Shown: in pieces, positions 15,496-23,323 of the stretch
Layout: each line of letters opens with the position of its first letter
How positions within the stretch are numbered: position 1 is the first letter of the stretch
IMG/VR virus record: IMGVR_UViG_3300045996_004606
Span: 1-31,143 of that record
Source of the DNA: a virus
DNA: 31,143 nt
Direction: 5' to 3' (one strand)
Translations under genes and position numbers: made by a program
Notes under the pieces: model-generated
What the model saw: the letters and a program-made list of their open reading frames with translations, nothing else
What the model was told of the DNA's origin: nothing
Database searches by the model: none

Positions 15496-16368
15496 CTAGC
15501 TCTCGGCGCAGAGCACCTCGACGACCTTCTTCTCCTCGGTGCGGGTGGCGCCGATGGTCACCGAGCCGGTGACCTCCATCGGATTGCCCTCCAGGTCGCG
15601 GCGCGGGCCGATGTCGGTGGCCACGTCCGACCAGATGCCCAGGTGCATGCCGCTCTTGGCGTAGATCGGCACCCGGCGGTTGGCGCCCGACAGGGTCAGC
15701 CGCTCGCAGTGCACGAACTCGATGCCAAGGAAGCGGGTGATGATCCCCTCCTTCAGCACCGGCCGGTCGCCGCCGTTGAAGTCCGAGCTGGTGATCTCGA
15801 TCTCGCCGAGCAGGGCGTCGTGCTGCACCGAGTTGACCACACAGATGATGGGGTCGTTGGCCAGGTCGACCTCATTGGCCATCAGGATCTTCTTGGCGGC
15901 CCGCAGCTTCTCGAAGGTCAGGCCGACGCCGCCGTGCGCCACCTGCTGGCCGGCCGGGAAGGAGGTCGTCGTCCCACCTTGCTTGCCGGTGCGCGCATCG
16001 GCGAAGAAGGCGCGGATGATCTCGTCGTCGATGCGCCGGCCGAGGCTGGCGGTGCAGGCCTGGACCAGCGGGTTCTGCGGGTCCGAGGCGGTCTGCAACA
16101 GGTCGATGTTGTCGACGATGTCGCTCCAGTCGAAGAAGCGGGGATAGGCCCAGCGCCGGTCGACCGGCGTGTTGGCGCTCTCCTTGGGCACGGCGCGGCC
16201 GGTGCGCTCGCGCGCCTCGGTGACGCCGTACTGGTCGACGGGGCTGGCGCCCTCGCCCTTGTGGCTGCCGACCATCACATGGTTGCGCAGCTTCGACCCG
16301 CGCTGTTGCAGGAGCAGGCTCGCCGTCTTGGCGAATTCGATACGATATTGGGTGGAAAAGTCCGTCAT
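15496..16368 (-). CDS. Major capsid protein (podovirus HK97-fold)
   Basis: 290 aa starting MTDFSTQYRIEFAKTASLLLQQ. It has the look of T7 gp10-type capsid proteins: an N-terminal arm (RGSKLRNHV), a long middle (DWSDIVDNIDLLQTASDPQNPLV then the ACTASLGRRIDDEIIRAFF helix), a second helix (LTFEKLRAAKKILMANEVDL), and a beta-rich end (GIITRFLGIEFVHCERL, HLGIWSDVATDIGPR). It assembles the icosahedral head with the scaffold encoded upstream. ATG 16368 is about 100 bp downstream of late promoter P2, so it is the first gene of the long operon ending at 5061. The scaffold, usually its immediate neighbour, is separated by a plus-strand cargo gene. Confidence 0.85.
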   Translation of the reverse strand: MTDFSTQYRIEFAKTASLLLQQRGSKLRNHVMVGSHKGEGASPVDQYGVTEARERTGRAVPKESANTPVDRRWAYPRFFDWSDIVDNIDLLQTASDPQNPLVQACTASLGRRIDDEIIRAFFADARTGKQGGTTTSFPAGQQVAHGGVGLTFEKLRAAKKILMANEVDLANDPIICVVNSVQHDALLGEIEITSSDFNGGDRPVLKEGIITRFLGIEFVHCERLTLSGANRRVPIYAKSGMHLGIWSDVATDIGPRRDLEGNPMEVTGSVTIGATRTEEKKVVEVLCAES

Positions 16369-16466
16369 GGACGCGATGTCTCCGATGGGTTTTGAGAGTG
16401 AACCGATCGGCTTGTCCGCATCGCCTGCGGGTCCGCGTCCCGCTTGGGCGGGAGATGTTGGGGGAG

Positions 16467-16514
16467 CGCTTCTTATCGAAGCGGCTCACCTATTATAGCG
16501 CTTGAAGCGGGCAA
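16467..16514 (-). promoter_or_regulatory. Late promoter-like element P2 with 5' hairpin
   Basis: On the minus strand: TTGCCC (-35, 16509-16514), an 11-bp spacer, a perfect TATAAT in GCTATAAT (-10, 16492-16497), then the invariant CCGCTTCGATAAG (16472-16484). Here the hairpin is shifted by two bases: CGCTTC pairs with GAAGCG around GATAA (16467-16483). GCTATAAT matches 7 of 8 positions of the Caulobacter -10 consensus GCTANAWC. It drives the capsid operon and is the most convincing sigma-type promoter of the four copies. Confidence 0.78.
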
Positions 16515-16626
16515 CAGCGCTTTTTCCCGGCGCTGAAAGGCCCCTGATTTTGGGGACGACGCCCCTCGCCGGTCTGCCTACTCACGACGACGCCCTCGCC
16601 TTGAGGCATCCCGTCAGGAGTAACCC

Positions 16627-17577
16627 ATGAAGAAGCTTGCCCTGGTCGCCGCCATCGCCGCGACCCTGTCCGTCGGCATCGGCGCCGCCGTCGCCCAGAC
16701 CTTCCCGATCAAGATGGCGAGCTATGACAAGAACTACTTCAAGGGCTCCAACGCCATCATCCTGCCGACCTACCAGCTGACCTTCATCACCTCGAACCAG
16801 GCCACCGCCGTCGGCGGCGGGGCCCGGGCCCGGAACACCAAGGTGCTGGCCGGGGTCGACGAGGCCACGATGCGCAAGCTGGCCGACGAAGCCCACGCCG
16901 ACCTGCGGGCCCAGTTCGTCGCCGCCGGCCTGCCCGTCGCCTCCGACGAGACGGCCCAGGCGATGATCGCCGCCAACACCATCCCCCTGCAGCCCGGCAA
17001 CCGCTATGTCGTCGAGGCCAAGGGCGGCATCACGCTCAACAAGAGCCTGCGCCAGAGCTACATCTCCGTCGGCGCCACCAACGCCCCGTTGCTCGCCCCC
17101 TACAAAAGCGAGCTGGCCGCGAACGGCGCCAACTTCATGGGCATGACGCCGTTCAACAACCGCCTCGTCAAAGGTCAGCCGAACGGCTCCCTGGCCGTGA
17201 TCCCCAACCTGGTGATCGACTTCGCCAACATGTCCGCCGCCGCCCAGACCGGCTTCCGCAAGAACACCGCCAGCGCCGGCGGATCGGCCGTCTTCGGCAT
17301 TCGCGGCGTCGCCTCGGGCACCATCTTCGCCAAGGCCTTCGGCAAGAACAACGTCTTCGCCTTCTTCATCCGTCCGGAAGCCGACTACGGCGTCGACACC
17401 CCCTTCGCCCGCGACGAGGCCGGCGCGGCCGACGTCGCTCCCTTGTCGGTGATGGGCGAAAGCGTGGCGCGTGGCGACGCGGTGATCGTCGACCTGCCGG
17501 CCTGGGAAAACCTCGTCCGCGCCGCCTTCCGCGCCCACAACGCCTCCATCGTCGCCGCCACCCTGAAGGGCAAATGA
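16627..17577 (+). CDS. Exported periplasmic protein of unknown function (cargo gene)
   Basis: 316 aa with a clean Sec signal peptide (MKKLALVAAIAATLSVGIG, cleavage probably near AAVAQ-TF). The mature part is Ala/Asn-rich, without Cys and without a membrane segment, and contains FKGSNAIILPTYQLTFITSN, RARNTKVLAGVDEATMRKLADEA as overlapping stretches, a middle ISVGATNAPLLAPYKSEL, and a C-terminal VDLPAWENLVRAAFRAHNASI helix. I do not recognise a family. CAGGAG lies 6 nt before the ATG. It stands alone on the strand opposite to all phage genes, between scaffold and capsid, and its stop is only 4 bp from the convergent scaffold stop. These are features of a lysogenic-conversion gene expressed from the prophage. 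The 318-aa frame on the other strand is its shadow. Confidence 0.75.
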   Translation: MKKLALVAAIAATLSVGIGAAVAQTFPIKMASYDKNYFKGSNAIILPTYQLTFITSNQATAVGGGARARNTKVLAGVDEATMRKLADEAHADLRAQFVAAGLPVASDETAQAMIAANTIPLQPGNRYVVEAKGGITLNKSLRQSYISVGATNAPLLAPYKSELAANGANFMGMTPFNNRLVKGQPNGSLAVIPNLVIDFANMSAAAQTGFRKNTASAGGSAVFGIRGVASGTIFAKAFGKNNVFAFFIRPEADYGVDTPFARDEAGAADVAPLSVMGESVARGDAVIVDLPAWENLVRAAFRAHNASIVAATLKGK

Positions 17578-17581
17578 GCCT

Positions 17582-18439
17582 CTAGCCTTCCCCGCCCGCG
17601 ATCCTCGTCAGCCGCGACCACTCCGCCTTCTCGTCGGCGCCGCCGGCCATCCACCGCGCCTGCCAGGCCTGGTCGCGACGCAGGGAGGCGATGCGGCTCT
17701 CGGCCTGCTCTCGGCTCATGCCGAAGCCAGAGCGACCCTCGCCCTCGATGAAGCGATCCTCGGCCAGGCCCTCGCCGATCCGGGCGAACAGCTCGACCGT
17801 GCGCCGCGTGCCCAGGCCCGCCTCGATGCTGGCCATCTCCTGGCGCGACAGGCCGAAGGTCAGCGCCCCGCGGCGGAAGGTCTCGGTGTTCTGGGCGAAC
17901 CTCGGGCCCCATTCGCGCTGCAGGTCGATCCAGTCGGCCTGGCTCTGGGCCTCGAAGGCTGCCTGAGCCGCCGCCTCGCGCTCGCCGACATAGGTGTTCC
18001 ACTTCTCGGCCAGCGCCCCGGCCCGCGCCTTGCCGACCCCGGCCTCGAACAGCCATTCGGCCGCCCGATCGCTGAACTCCGGATCGGCCCCGGCCAGTTC
18101 GCCGAACCCGTACTCCGCCGCCGTCTCGGGCCGCCCCAGCGCGGTGAAGGCCCGCGCATAGCCATCGGCGTCATCCTCGCCGCTCGGCAGCGGCACGCGC
18201 CCGGACGACATCATCCGCTCCAGCGAGGCGAAGCTGGCGCCCAGCGCCTGCACATCCTTGAAGCCCTTGCGCTCCATGTAGCCGCGCGTCGCCTCGTCGG
18301 TGAAATGATCCAGGAAGGAGGGCGCGCCGGCGGAAACCTCCGCGTCCGGAGCATCGTCCATCAACCCGTCGATCGACGGCGTTTGGTCGCTCATCCCTTG
18401 CTCACTCATCCCCAATTCACTCATCCCCGATTCACTCAT
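17582..18439 (-). CDS. Capsid scaffolding protein
   Basis: 285 aa, acidic, highly helical. After an acidic N-terminus it shows the pattern of phage scaffolds: SFLDHFTDEATRGYMERKGF, SFASLERMM, and a central AEYGFGELAGADPEFSDRAA ('...P..Y.f......d...d..a..l.e.Gls..qa..l...' form), ending with TRIAGGEG. Scaffolds bind inside the procapsid and leave or are cleaved during packaging. The first four codon quintets are a tandem repeat, each beginning ATGAG(T/C)G and preceded by GGG, giving four in-frame start codons (18439, 18424, 18409, 18394). The first ATG overlaps the Bbp19-like gene's stop by 8 bp. Confidence 0.8.
   Translation of the reverse strand: MSESGMSELGMSEQGMSDQTPSIDGLMDDAPDAEVSAGAPSFLDHFTDEATRGYMERKGFKDVQALGASFASLERMMSSGRVPLPSGEDDADGYARAFTALGRPETAAEYGFGELAGADPEFSDRAAEWLFEAGVGKARAGALAEKWNTYVGEREAAAQAAFEAQSQADWIDLQREWGPRFAQNTETFRRGALTFGLSRQEMASIEAGLGTRRTVELFARIGEGLAEDRFIEGEGRSGFGMSREQAESRIASLRRDQAWQARWMAGGADEKAEWSRLTRIAGGEG
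18380..18439 (-). repeat. 15-bp tandem repeat carrying four in-frame start codons
   Basis: Four 15-bp units of the form ATGAGTGAATTGGGG, the third and fourth diverging, encode MSESG-MSELG-MSEQG-MSDQT. The GGGG/GGG at the end of a unit precedes the next ATG directly, so spacing is too short for an ideal Shine-Dalgarno, but AGTGA and GGG give every ATG a similar context. Confidence 0.75.
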
Positions 18440-18707
18440 CGATGGCCTCTTCCTTCAGGTTGAACAGGGCCCGGTCGTCGATAGCGACCATGGCGCGGAT
18501 GCGGTTGAACACCTCCTGGCGGCCGACCAGCCGCATCGAGGCCAGCGGGTCCACGGCCCCGTCGGGGCTGCGCGCCACCGGCGCCTCGGGAACCATGCAG
18601 AAGCGTTTCAGATCGGCCAGCACGGCCCGCGCCTCCCCCACCGAGCCGTCGCCGAACAGGGCCTGATAGGCGCGCTTGCGGCGCAGCAGGGGGTGCAGCA
18701 GATCCAT
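18432..18707 (-). CDS. Bbp19-like small phage protein
   Basis: 91 aa. RAYQALFGDGSVGEARAVLADL followed by KRFCMVPEAP and DPLASMRLVGRQEVFNRI is the pattern of the Bbp19 family of Bordetella phage BPP-1 and related podoviruses (start 'AY..lF.......vL.DL..FC', then 'd.......eGrR.v...I'). Its molecular role is unknown. It is always found near portal and scaffold genes. The ATG (18705-18707) shares its A with the portal TGA, and its stop overlaps the scaffold start, so portal, this protein and scaffold form one translationally coupled unit. A much longer reading in this frame up to 19781 is a shadow of the portal gene. Confidence 0.78.
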   Translation of the reverse strand: MDLLHPLLRRKRAYQALFGDGSVGEARAVLADLKRFCMVPEAPVARSPDGAVDPLASMRLVGRQEVFNRIRAMVAIDDRALFNLKEEAIDE

Positions 18708-20362
18708 CACTGGCCCTCCAGCAGCCCGGCCGCCGCGGCGTCCTTGGCGACCCCCGCCGCCTGGCCGGCCGCGCCGAGCATGGACTGCAGCCTGGCCATC
18801 GCCTCGTCCTGCTGCGCCAAGGCGTCCATGTCCTCGGCGCTGCGCAGCAGCCCGGCCGGCGCCCCGCGGATTTCGGCCAGCCGCCGCAGGGTCTCGGGTC
18901 CCTTGATCATCTTCACCGCCGAGGGGTCGAACTGCCCGACCGCCGCGGCGTCCTCCAGCAGCCGCAGGATCGCCACCCCCTCGTCGCTCTTCTGGGCCCG
19001 GGCCAGGGGCGAGGTGTAGTCGATGTCCGTGACCACATGCTCCAACCCGTCCAGCTCCGACGGCATCTGCGGCAGCACGCCCGCCCCGGCCAGGATGTCG
19101 AGCTCGGCCTGGACCAGCGGTCCCAGCAGTTCCGACTGCAGCCGCCCCATCACCGGCGCCAGCAGCGCCCCCTTCTCCTGGGCCCGCAGCATGGCCTCGG
19201 TCGCCGTCATCTGCGGCGTCTCGACCAGAATCTGGAACAGGGTGACCAGGAAGGCCTGGTTGATCGACTCCCGCGTCTGACTGATCATCTCGAGCGTGAT
19301 CGGCATGTTCGCCCCTACCGACAGCGGCCGCACCAGCTCGGCGCCATCCGCCGACAGGGCCCCGCGGTTGATCGCCCGCGGCTGCAGCTTGAAAGCCGTC
19401 AGCCCGCCCTCGTCCGACAGCAGCAGCGGCGGCTCGGCGATCAGCTGGCCGGTGCGCAGCAGGGTCTTCTGCTGCTCGTTGACCGTCTTGATGTCGGCCA
19501 GCACCGTCATCGCCGGCCCGCGCCCGTAGACCTCGCGCGGCGCCGTCACGTAGCGGGCCACGGCATAGCGCATGGTCCGATAGCCCTGTTCCTTGAGCAG
19601 CTTGCGCCCCTCGAAACTGACGTACCAGCTGGCGAAGGCCATTCCCCGCCAGTCCTTGCGCGACCAATCGGCGTCCTCTCGCGGGCCGACGCAGTGGACC
19701 AGCTCGAACTTGCGGTGCGATTCGGTCTCCGCGGCGCGCCGGATGCTGTCGGGCGTCTCCTCGCCGAACTTCTGCAGCCACTGGCGGGCGGTCAGTTCGA
19801 ACTTGCGGTGCACCGTGTCGACCTGGCCCTGGAAGTTCTCGGCGAACCAGGTCTCGGCGAAGGGGATCGAGCGATAGCGCAGCCCGCCGCTTCCCACACT
19901 GTCTTGGGGCGCCTCGTCGACGAACAGCGTGCCGTTGCCGAAGGCGCCCAGGCCGACATAGGTCTCATGCGCCTGGGCCGCGAAGTTGGCGCCGGCCGCA
20001 TAGCGGGCCGAGAACAGCGTCTCGTTGACCTGCCCCAGCCAGACCCGCACGCTTTCGGGCAGGTTCGCCGCCCGCCCGCGCTCGTCGCGCCAGTCGCGGA
20101 GGGCCAGCTCGTGCCAGCGGCTGGTCCGCGGCGTCAACATGCTCTCGATGGCCGCCGCGAACTTGTCGAGCGCCAGTGGCGCGGTGCTGTCGAACACCTT
20201 CTCGGACCGCCAGGCCGCCGCACCGCTCTGCCGGCCCGTGAAGTCCCGCTGCCGGGTCAGCACCCGCTCGGCCACCTCCTGGCAGACCCCGTCCAGCGGG
20301 GCCCGCTCGGCTTCCATGCGGGCCTGGCGGCGCAACACCTCTTCGGCGCGACTGTCGGTCAT
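18707..20362 (-). CDS. Portal / head-tail connector protein (T7 gp8-like)
   Basis: 551 aa, close to T7 gp8 (536 aa). Family features: an N-terminal RQARMEAERAPLDGVCQEV helix, FDSTAPLALDKFAAAIESML ('D.Ta..a...lAs.l...ltP'), SRWHELAL, a GLGAFGNGTLFVDE ('fGtg.l') segment, the PREVYGRGPAM motif preceding ADIKTVNEQQKTLL (the portal stem region), and a C-terminal Gln/Ala-rich tail. The dodecamer forms the DNA entry vertex and contacts terminase and tail tubular A. ATG 20362 has GGAG upstream and is 83 bp downstream of late promoter P3. It is normally next to the terminase in such genomes. Here 7 kb of cargo lies between. Confidence 0.87.
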   Translation of the reverse strand: MTDSRAEEVLRRQARMEAERAPLDGVCQEVAERVLTRQRDFTGRQSGAAAWRSEKVFDSTAPLALDKFAAAIESMLTPRTSRWHELALRDWRDERGRAANLPESVRVWLGQVNETLFSARYAAGANFAAQAHETYVGLGAFGNGTLFVDEAPQDSVGSGGLRYRSIPFAETWFAENFQGQVDTVHRKFELTARQWLQKFGEETPDSIRRAAETESHRKFELVHCVGPREDADWSRKDWRGMAFASWYVSFEGRKLLKEQGYRTMRYAVARYVTAPREVYGRGPAMTVLADIKTVNEQQKTLLRTGQLIAEPPLLLSDEGGLTAFKLQPRAINRGALSADGAELVRPLSVGANMPITLEMISQTRESINQAFLVTLFQILVETPQMTATEAMLRAQEKGALLAPVMGRLQSELLGPLVQAELDILAGAGVLPQMPSELDGLEHVVTDIDYTSPLARAQKSDEGVAILRLLEDAAAVGQFDPSAVKMIKGPETLRRLAEIRGAPAGLLRSAEDMDALAQQDEAMARLQSMLGAAGQAAGVAKDAAAAGLLEGQ

Positions 20363-20440
20363 TCAGGGTCTCCGGGCGCGGGTCCGCAAGGCGGCGGAGA
20401 TGGCTCCGCCGCACGTCATTCCTGCTGTCTGATGTCTGGG

Positions 20441-20487
20441 GCCGCTTATCGAAGCGGCAGGACTATTATCCCACATCGGCGGGGCAA
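20441..20487 (-). promoter_or_regulatory. Late promoter-like element P3 with perfect 5' hairpin
   Basis: On the minus strand: TTGCCC (-35, 20482-20487), an 11-bp spacer, GATAAT (-10, 20465-20470), then the invariant CCGCTTCGATAAG extended to a perfect 7-bp hairpin (GCCGCTT/AAGCGGC, loop CGAT, 20441-20458). The sequence CTGTTGCCC around the -35 is shared with P2. It lies between the divergent portal and FG-GAP/RTX genes and serves the portal operon. Confidence 0.76.
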
Positions 20488-20624
20488 CAGGGAAAAGACG
20501 GCTCGCGGCAAGACCCGGGGTGTCAAATTTGCACACTGCCGGGCCGATTTCCTCTGTGTTCTGTAACGCGACCTTTCACGCTCGCCGACCGTGCGCGAGC
20601 GCTGTCCTGTTCCAGAGGTCCGCC

Positions 20625-23129
20625 ATGCCGTCCCCTACCCTTGCCCTGTCCAGCCTCAATGGGACCCTCGGCTTCATCCTCACGGGCGGAGCGTTCGGCG
20701 ACGCCACCGGCGCCAAGGTCGCCTCGGCCGGCGACATCAACGGCGACGGCTACGACGACGTCCTCGTCACGGCGGCCATGGCCGATCCGGGCGGCCGCAC
20801 GGACGCGGGCACGGCCTACATCGTCTTCGGCAAGGCGGGCGGCTTCACCAACCTCAGCCTCGCCGCCCTCGACGGGACCAATGGCTTCCGCCTCGATGGC
20901 GCGGCGGCCGGAGACCATGCCGGGTTCGCCGGCCGGCCCGGAGATATCAACGGCGACGGCTATGACGACCTGATCATCGGCGCCAATGGCGCGGACCTCG
21001 GGAACAACAATTCCGGCGGCGCCTATGTGATCTTCGGCAAGGCCGGGGGGTTCGCCGCCAGCATGACGCTGTCGAACCTCGACGGGATCGACGGTTTCCG
21101 CCTGGTCGAAAGCCAGTCCCTCGCCTTCGTCGGCTTCAGTGTCTCCTCGGCCGGCGACTTCAACGGCGACGGCTATGACGAGATCATCATCGGCGCCCCC
21201 AACCGCGCCTTCGGCGGCGCCGCCTACGTCGTCTACGGCAAGGCCGGCGGCTTCGACGCCAGCATCAACCTGGCCGACCTGGATGGAACCGACGGCTTCC
21301 GCGTCGAGGGCCCCAACTTCGAGATGGCCGGCGTCGCGGTCAGCGCCGGCGGCGACGTCAACGGCGATGGCCTGGACGATCTTATCGTCGGCGCCGGCGC
21401 GTCGCCGCACGGCAGATACTCAGGCTCCACCTACGTCGTCCTGGGCCAGGCCGGCGGCGTCGGCCCGGTTCTCTACCTGTCGGACATCGACGGCTCCAAC
21501 GGCTTCCGCCTCGATGGCGGCGCCGCCTACGACTACAGCGGCTGGGCCGTCGACAGCGCCGGCGACGTCAACGGCGACGGCTACGACGACGTCATCGTCG
21601 GCGCCCGGTTCAAGGACGCCCACAGCTCCAACGTCGGCGCGGCCTATGTCTTCTTCGGACACGCCGGCGGCTTCGGTGGCAGCTACTATATGCCCGGCCT
21701 CAACGGGACCGACGGCTTCGCCATCATCGGCGGCGTGGTCAGCGACGAACTGGGCCGGTCCGTCGCCGGGGCCGGCGACATCGACGGCGACGGCTACGAC
21801 GACATCATCGTCGGGGCCGAGAAGGCCGATCCCAACGGCAGCAACTCCGGCGCGGCCTACGTCATCTACGGCAAGGCCGACGGCTTCTCGGCGACGATCA
21901 ACGTCTCCAGCCTCGACGGGCTGAACGGCTTCCGCCTCGAAGGCGCGGGACTCACCGCCTATGCCGGCGGCGGGGTCTCCTCGGCCGGCGACATCAACGG
22001 CGACGGGTTCGACGACGTCATCATCGGCGCCCGCGGGGCCGGCCAGACCGGCTCCTCCTTCACCGGCATGGCCTACGTTGTCCTGGGTCAGCTCAGGACT
22101 GTGGTCCGGGCCGGCACGGCCGGCGGCGACACCTATGTCGGCTTCACCCATGGCGACCAGCTCAGCGGCGGCGGCGGCAACGACGTGCTCAGCGGCCTGG
22201 CCGGCGACGACCTGCTCGACGGCGGCGATCTTTCCGACCGCCTCTATGGCGGCGATGGCCTCGACACCCTGACGGGCGGTTCCGGCGGCGACCTCATGTA
22301 CGGCGAGGACGGCGCCGACAACCTCGACGGCGACGCCGATGGCGACAAGCTGTTCGGCGGCGCCGGCGCCGACACGCTGCTCGGCGGCCTCGGCAACGAC
22401 CGGCTCGAAGGCGGCGACGGCGCCGACATCCTCACCGGCGGCGACGGCAACGACTATCTGGATGGCGGCGCCACGTTCGATATGCTGTACGGCGGTCTGG
22501 GCAACGACGTCTACATCATCGCCCCGATCAACTACTCCGAATTCAGCGACCACGACGCCGTCATCGAGACCGCCGACGCCGGCTACGACATCGTCCGGTC
22601 GCTGCGCAGCTGGACCCTGGACGCCAACGTCGAGGCCCTTGAACTGATGGGCGTGGAAAACATCCTCGGGAGCGGCAACGAGCTCGCCAACAACATCAAG
22701 GGCAATATCGCCCCCAACACCCTCAGTGGCAAAGACGGCGCCGACACCCTGGACGGCGGCGACGGGGACGACCTCATCGTGGGCGGCCGGGGCAGCGACC
22801 GGCTCTACGGCGGGGCCGGCGCCGACTCCTTTTCGGTCAGGGCCGAAAACTTCGGCCAGCCGACCGTGGAACTCGACCATATCCTCGACTTCTCGACCGC
22901 GGAGGGCGACCGCATCACCCTCAACACCATCGACGCCATTCCCGGCGGCGCCAACGACGCCTTCAGATATGTCGGCGCCACCTTCACCAAACACGCCGGA
23001 GAGATGACCCTCAGCTTCGCGGCCGGGGTCACCCTCCTGCGGCTCGACATCACCGGCGACGGCAAGGCCGACTACCAGATGAAGATCAACGGCGACGTCA
23101 CCGGCGACTGGGGCCGCTGGCTGCTCTGA
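20625..23129 (+). CDS. Secreted FG-GAP beta-propeller / RTX calcium-binding protein (cargo gene)
   Basis: 834 aa. Residues about 30-490 contain seven FG-GAP (integrin alpha-like) repeats, each with a calcium loop such as DINGDGYDD, DFNGDGYDE or DVNGDGLDD followed by (V/I)IVGA and a YVIFGKAGGF-type strand; seven repeats suggest a complete seven-bladed propeller. Residues about 508-628 and 698-735 carry RTX nonapeptides (GGxGxDxLxGG). The end (DITGDGKADYQMKINGDVTG) is typical of serralysin/RTX C-terminal type I secretion regions. No Sec signal is seen, as expected for type I export. Probably a surface or extracellular adhesin/lectin. ATG 20625 has AGAGG 6 nt upstream; an upstream in-frame ATG at 20520 has no such site. 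It is on the plus strand and ends 6 bp from the convergent 59-aa phage gene. No exporter is encoded in the window. Confidence 0.85.
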   Translation: MPSPTLALSSLNGTLGFILTGGAFGDATGAKVASAGDINGDGYDDVLVTAAMADPGGRTDAGTAYIVFGKAGGFTNLSLAALDGTNGFRLDGAAAGDHAGFAGRPGDINGDGYDDLIIGANGADLGNNNSGGAYVIFGKAGGFAASMTLSNLDGIDGFRLVESQSLAFVGFSVSSAGDFNGDGYDEIIIGAPNRAFGGAAYVVYGKAGGFDASINLADLDGTDGFRVEGPNFEMAGVAVSAGGDVNGDGLDDLIVGAGASPHGRYSGSTYVVLGQAGGVGPVLYLSDIDGSNGFRLDGGAAYDYSGWAVDSAGDVNGDGYDDVIVGARFKDAHSSNVGAAYVFFGHAGGFGGSYYMPGLNGTDGFAIIGGVVSDELGRSVAGAGDIDGDGYDDIIVGAEKADPNGSNSGAAYVIYGKADGFSATINVSSLDGLNGFRLEGAGLTAYAGGGVSSAGDINGDGFDDVIIGARGAGQTGSSFTGMAYVVLGQLRTVVRAGTAGGDTYVGFTHGDQLSGGGGNDVLSGLAGDDLLDGGDLSDRLYGGDGLDTLTGGSGGDLMYGEDGADNLDGDADGDKLFGGAGADTLLGGLGNDRLEGGDGADILTGGDGNDYLDGGATFDMLYGGLGNDVYIIAPINYSEFSDHDAVIETADAGYDIVRSLRSWTLDANVEALELMGVENILGSGNELANNIKGNIAPNTLSGKDGADTLDGGDGDDLIVGGRGSDRLYGGAGADSFSVRAENFGQPTVELDHILDFSTAEGDRITLNTIDAIPGGANDAFRYVGATFTKHAGEMTLSFAAGVTLLRLDITGDGKADYQMKINGDVTGDWGRWLL

Positions 23130-23135
23130 ACGACC

Positions 23136-23315
23136 TCAGCCCATCAGCACCTTGGTCGCCACCCCGCCCTCGCTGCGGCCCAGGGCGTTCGACAGGAAGG
23201 TGGCGGCGCGGCCCTGGCGCAGGCGCAGGCGGTCGCTTTCCTCGGCCCGCTTGCGGGCGTCGTTGATGGTCGGCGGCGGCGGGGTTGGCCGCGGCGACTT
23301 CATGTCCGGTTGCAT
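23136..23315 (-). CDS. Small phage protein of the portal-terminase region (59 aa)
   Basis: A 59-aa basic protein: a Pro-rich start (SPRPTPPPPTINDARKRAEE), a charged helix (SDRLRLRQGRAATFLSN) and a conserved-looking end (GGVATKVLMG). Small proteins with 'Pro-rich - (T)ID.AR.....d..RrRrGRaat.lt......aa....tK.LLG' are frequent near podovirus portal genes; the function is unknown. I found it by reading the minus strand below P4; it is too short for typical ORF cut-offs. AAGGAGAG stands just before ATG 23315, and that AAGGAG directly follows the invariant P4 13-mer, so its leader is only about 20 nt. It appears to be monocistronic, with its stop 6 bp from the FG-GAP/RTX stop. Confidence 0.8.
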   Translation of the reverse strand: MQPDMKSPRPTPPPPTINDARKRAEESDRLRLRQGRAATFLSNALGRSEGGVATKVLMG

Positions 23316-23323
23316 GCTCTCTC

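Noticed and set aside
16582-17538. 318-aa open frame on the minus strand opposite the exported protein
   Set aside because: Gly/Asp/Val-rich, low-complexity reading without a ribosome site; it mirrors the plus-strand gene, which has a signal peptide and CAGGAG.
21420-22994. 524-aa minus-strand frame opposite the FG-GAP/RTX gene
   Set aside because: A mirror of the repeated calcium loops; composition is Val/Ala/Gly/Asp repeats with no independent signals.
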